This document shows positions 15,317 through 17,239 of a stretch of DNA of 17,239 nt, piece by piece. Below the pieces are notes generated by a model. The model made no database searches and was not told where the DNA came from. It saw nothing but the letters and a program-made list of their open reading frames with translations. Numbering within the stretch: the first letter of the stretch is position 1; each line of letters starts with the position of its first letter. The position numbers and the translations under genes were made by a program. The DNA comes from CAZHSN01 sp964535125. Its GTDB lineage: Bacteria > Armatimonadota > HRBIN16. The DNA lies in assembly GCA_964535125.1 (NCBI GenBank), contig CAZHSN010000074.1:1-17239 (forward strand), given 5' to 3'.

Positions 15317-15683
15317 GAAGCGCTGCAGGGGCGGGGCGCACCCCAACTCAGGGGTGCCGTGCGCCGCTTCGCGCCGCACGGGGGTTAAGCGGGCTTCGCC
15401 CGCGGGAGTGAAGCAACCCTGCGGGCTGCGGGGGTAAAGCGCCTTCGGCGCAGGGAATGTGCGCCGCGCATTGCGCGACGCGGATGGCGGCTTCGCCGCA
15501 CGTGTACAGAAGGTTGCTACCCAATGCGGCAACGCCGCAAACGCACCGCGCTTCACCCCCGGAGCGACAGCGCCGGCACCCCCGCGGCCCGCAAGGGCCG
15601 CCTCACCCCCGCGTTGAGCGCAGCGATACGCTTCACCCCTGTTCGCCCGCCCGCGCCGAGCATCGCGAAGCGCCTGCACAGGG
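15317..15683. repeat. GC-rich hairpin array, about 370 bp, noncoding, with inverted overall symmetry
   Basis: Perfect stems follow one another: 15338-15357 (GCACCCC/GGGGTGC, loop AACTCA), 15357-15381 (CCGTGCG/CGCACGG with an inner CGC-TTC-GCG), 15389-15403 (GCGGGC-TTC-GCCCGC), 15439-15451 (GCGCC-TTC-GGCGC), 15465-15477 (CGCGC-ATT-GCGCG), 15487-15499 (GCGGC-TTC-GCCGC), 15525-15539 (TGCGGC-AAC-GCCGCA) and 15584-15601 (GCGGCCC-GCAA-GGGCCGC). A shared linker appears as GGGGGTTAAGC (15380-15390), GGGAGTGAAGC (15404-15414) and GGGGGTAAAGC (15430-15440), then in reverse as GCTTCACCCCC (15550-15560), CCTCACCCCC (15601-15610) and GCTTCACCCCT (15630-15640). The two outer edges also resemble each other (GAAGCGCTGCAGGG at 15317-15330; GAAGCGCCTGCACAGGG at 15667-15683). 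This looks like an extragenic palindromic repeat cluster in a convergent gap. It is not a CRISPR, tRNA or rRNA. Confidence 0.8.
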
Positions 15684-17239
15684 CTACCACTTGGAGGTCA
15701 GGCGAAGCCGGAACTCACTCCATGAGTCGTCGCCGCCCAAGGTCTCCGGACGTGAGATGCGCGTCTGGTACACCTCAAACGTGATGTTCAACCCGTTGTT
15801 GATCGCGGAGCGATACCCCAGCCGGTAGCTGATCTGGTTGTAGTCGTTCGCACCCAGCGCCGCTTGCTCGTTGCGACCGGTCACCAACTCAGAGAACGGT
15901 GACAGTTTCCACGCCATACCCAGATCGAGACCGCGCGCTTTCACACGGGTGTTGGTATCCTGCTTCTCGTTCATGGCGCCGGTCAGTGCAAAACCATGAC
16001 CGTTATTGGCGGTCAGTCGGTATTCCGACGTGGACACTCGCTGCACCACGCCCTTATCGTTCTCCGGGTTGTAGATGAAGCTGCCCGAGAACGACAGCAA
16101 AGGATTGGGGGTGAAGCTCATCATGACCCCGGCCGTCTCCAGACTCTGCGTGCCGGTCTTCATGCGCAACTTATGGTCCGCTTTCACCGCCAGTTGCTTG
16201 TTCGGCTGCACCAGTGCGCTCAACAGCCGCGTGTACCCGACATCGCTGTTTTTCCCGACTTGCGCCATAGAACCTGACAACTGAATGCCCTCCGCCGGTT
16301 GCGCAACCACTCGCGCTTCATGTTGCAGGAAGGAGTCATTGCCGACGTTCTTCGTCGATGCCAGTCCCTCTACAGACAGGTTCTTGGCCGCCTGTGCGGT
16401 CACCTTAATATCGGATGCCCGCTCGCCCGGAGCCAAGTCCCCGCGCTTCTCGGTGTAACCGGTGGAGATCTTAAAGGGCAGTGCCGTGGCGGTCTCGACA
16501 CGCACGCCCATCTCCTGCATCTCCTTTTCGTTGATGCGGGACATGGTCATATTGCCCTTGAATGTCAGCGCCTGCTTCTGACTGCTGACCAATTCCAGCA
16601 CCGTCTTCTCGGCCTCGGTCAGATCCGGTGCGCCGTCCACCGCGGTGACCACCCGCTCATGGTGAGCCAGAGCCACCATGCCATCGTTGCGCTGAGTGAC
16701 GAATTGCGCCCTCTGCGCTTCGACCGACACGCGGCTCGTGGGCGCCTCTGTCACCGTGGTCGTCCGTTCGGCAGCCAGTGTCGTGGTGAGTTTTGGACTG
16801 GTGCGCACTGAGATCAACGCCAGCTTCAGCGAGCCGACATCGGTGTCACCCGCCGGGTTCAAGCTCCGGTTGGCCAGACGCTCCGCGATCAATGTATTGT
16901 TCAGGCCAGGCGATGTCGCGTTAGCCGTCAGCAGGTAGCGTTGATTCATCACGCCGGCTTGACCGGCCTGCGTCTCCTGATATTTGTCCACCCCTTCGTT
17001 TAGGAGGGTCACGTTAAACCGCTTGTCTCGGCTTACCAGGCTCAGTTGATACTTGTTAGCGCCTTCGACAACCGTAGCAGCCGCCGTATCAGTGATCTTC
17101 GTATTGCGGTCACCGGTCAGACGCATCCAGTCATCACCGATGTTCAGCTTACCGACGGTGGTAACCACGCCCGTGCGGTTACCGGCGGCATCGGTCGAGT
17201 CGACGATCTGATCGAAGCTCAACGCCGCCTTGCCTTGAC
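15684..17239 (-). CDS. Outer-membrane beta-barrel-like protein, C-terminal part only (N-terminus beyond right edge)
   Basis: The reverse frame is open from the window edge to a TAG at 15684-15686, giving at least 517 residues. Reading through the edge gives ...QGKAALSFDQIVDS, so a TTG at 17222 is not a true start and the protein continues upstream. The sequence is a long series of alternating polar/hydrophobic stretches about 9-12 residues long (for example NKYQLSLVSRDKRFNVTLLN, GFALTGAMNEK, YRLGYRSAINNGLNITFEVY) with short loops. It ends RLRLTSKW, a terminal aromatic residue as used by the BAM machinery for outer-membrane barrels. It lacks recognisable enzyme motifs. It could be a porin-like barrel or the translocator of a much larger surface protein. 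It is convergent with the GH99-like gene and separated from it by the hairpin element. Confidence 0.72.
   Translation of the reverse strand, partial: QGKAALSFDQIVDSTDAAGNRTGVVTTVGKLNIGDDWMRLTGDRNTKITDTAAATVVEGANKYQLSLVSRDKRFNVTLLNEGVDKYQETQAGQAGVMNQRYLLTANATSPGLNNTLIAERLANRSLNPAGDTDVGSLKLALISVRTSPKLTTTLAAERTTTVTEAPTSRVSVEAQRAQFVTQRNDGMVALAHHERVVTAVDGAPDLTEAEKTVLELVSSQKQALTFKGNMTMSRINEKEMQEMGVRVETATALPFKISTGYTEKRGDLAPGERASDIKVTAQAAKNLSVEGLASTKNVGNDSFLQHEARVVAQPAEGIQLSGSMAQVGKNSDVGYTRLLSALVQPNKQLAVKADHKLRMKTGTQSLETAGVMMSFTPNPLLSFSGSFIYNPENDKGVVQRVSTSEYRLTANNGHGFALTGAMNEKQDTNTRVKARGLDLGMAWKLSPFSELVTGRNEQAALGANDYNQISYRLGYRSAINNGLNITFEVYQTRISRPETLGGDDSWSEFRLRLTSKW

Noticed and set aside
15281..15679. 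Minus-strand 132-codon open frame in the hairpin region
   Set aside because: Its translation is Arg/Ala/Gly/Pro-rich with no domain, it has no good RBS, and the DNA is better explained as a palindromic noncoding array.
15317..15683. CRISPR array or tRNA/rRNA in the repetitive region
   Set aside because: Repeats are not of uniform length with unique spacers, there are no cas genes, and no cloverleaf or rRNA core sequence is seen.
17220..17222. TTG as the true start of the right-edge protein
   Set aside because: The frame stays open to the window edge and no ribosome-binding site precedes the TTG; the protein lacks an export signal there although it looks like an outer-membrane barrel.

Overview
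This is a carbohydrate-uptake and glycoside-degradation locus of a Gram-negative-type, moderately GC-rich bacterium. It combines large signal-less glycosidases, an NPCBM module, a GxGYxYP-family protein, a GH99/71-like hydrolase, a CUT2-type sugar ABC importer and an outer-membrane beta-barrel C-terminus. This mix resembles Planctomycetota/Verrucomicrobiota/Kiritimatiellota/Lentisphaerota (PVC) genomes. The phylum is inferred from gene content only; there is no rRNA or other phylogenetic marker.

Left part (1-7273). A truncated secreted protein with a carbohydrate-binding-like fold runs leftward off the edge (1-484, minus). Divergent from it lies a rightward operon: an AraC-type regulator (630-1520), then two big proteins that look like six-hairpin (alpha/alpha)6 glycosidases (1510-5043, with an N-terminal NPCBM module, and 5108-7273). 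The AraC and first glycosidase genes overlap by 11 bp. The 145-bp divergent spacer carries an 8-bp direct repeat with an exact 20-bp period (510-537), a plausible AraC-family operator.

Middle part (7277-13831, minus strand). A tightly packed operon reads permease, lipoprotein sugar-binding protein, RbsA-type ATPase, PfkB-family sugar kinase, GxGYxYP-family secreted protein, and lastly a DUF805 membrane protein. Stop/start overlaps (GTGA, ATGA) or a 4-bp gap couple SBP, ATPase, kinase and GxGYxYP genes. The expected role is import of a monosaccharide or small glycoside and its phosphorylation. Divergent from the permease is a GH99/71-like hydrolase gene (13977-15236). A perfect 6-bp inverted repeat (GGCGCT-GT-AGCGCC, 13906-13919) sits in the shared 145-bp promoter region.

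Right part (15237-17239). The convergent gap between the hydrolase and a truncated outer-membrane beta-barrel protein (15684-17239, minus) is filled by a very GC-rich, hairpin-dense noncoding element. It has at least eight short perfect stems, many with a TTC loop. A shared GGGGGTNAAGC linker appears three times forward and then in reverse orientation.

Together the genes suggest a saccharide-utilisation module in which substrate enters through the CUT2 importer, is cleaved by three glycosidases without recognisable export signals, and is phosphorylated by the kinase. The exact substrate cannot be read from the sequence. The least explained items are the two divergent six-hairpin glycosidases, the GxGYxYP homologue lacking its namesake tyrosines, and the hairpin element.
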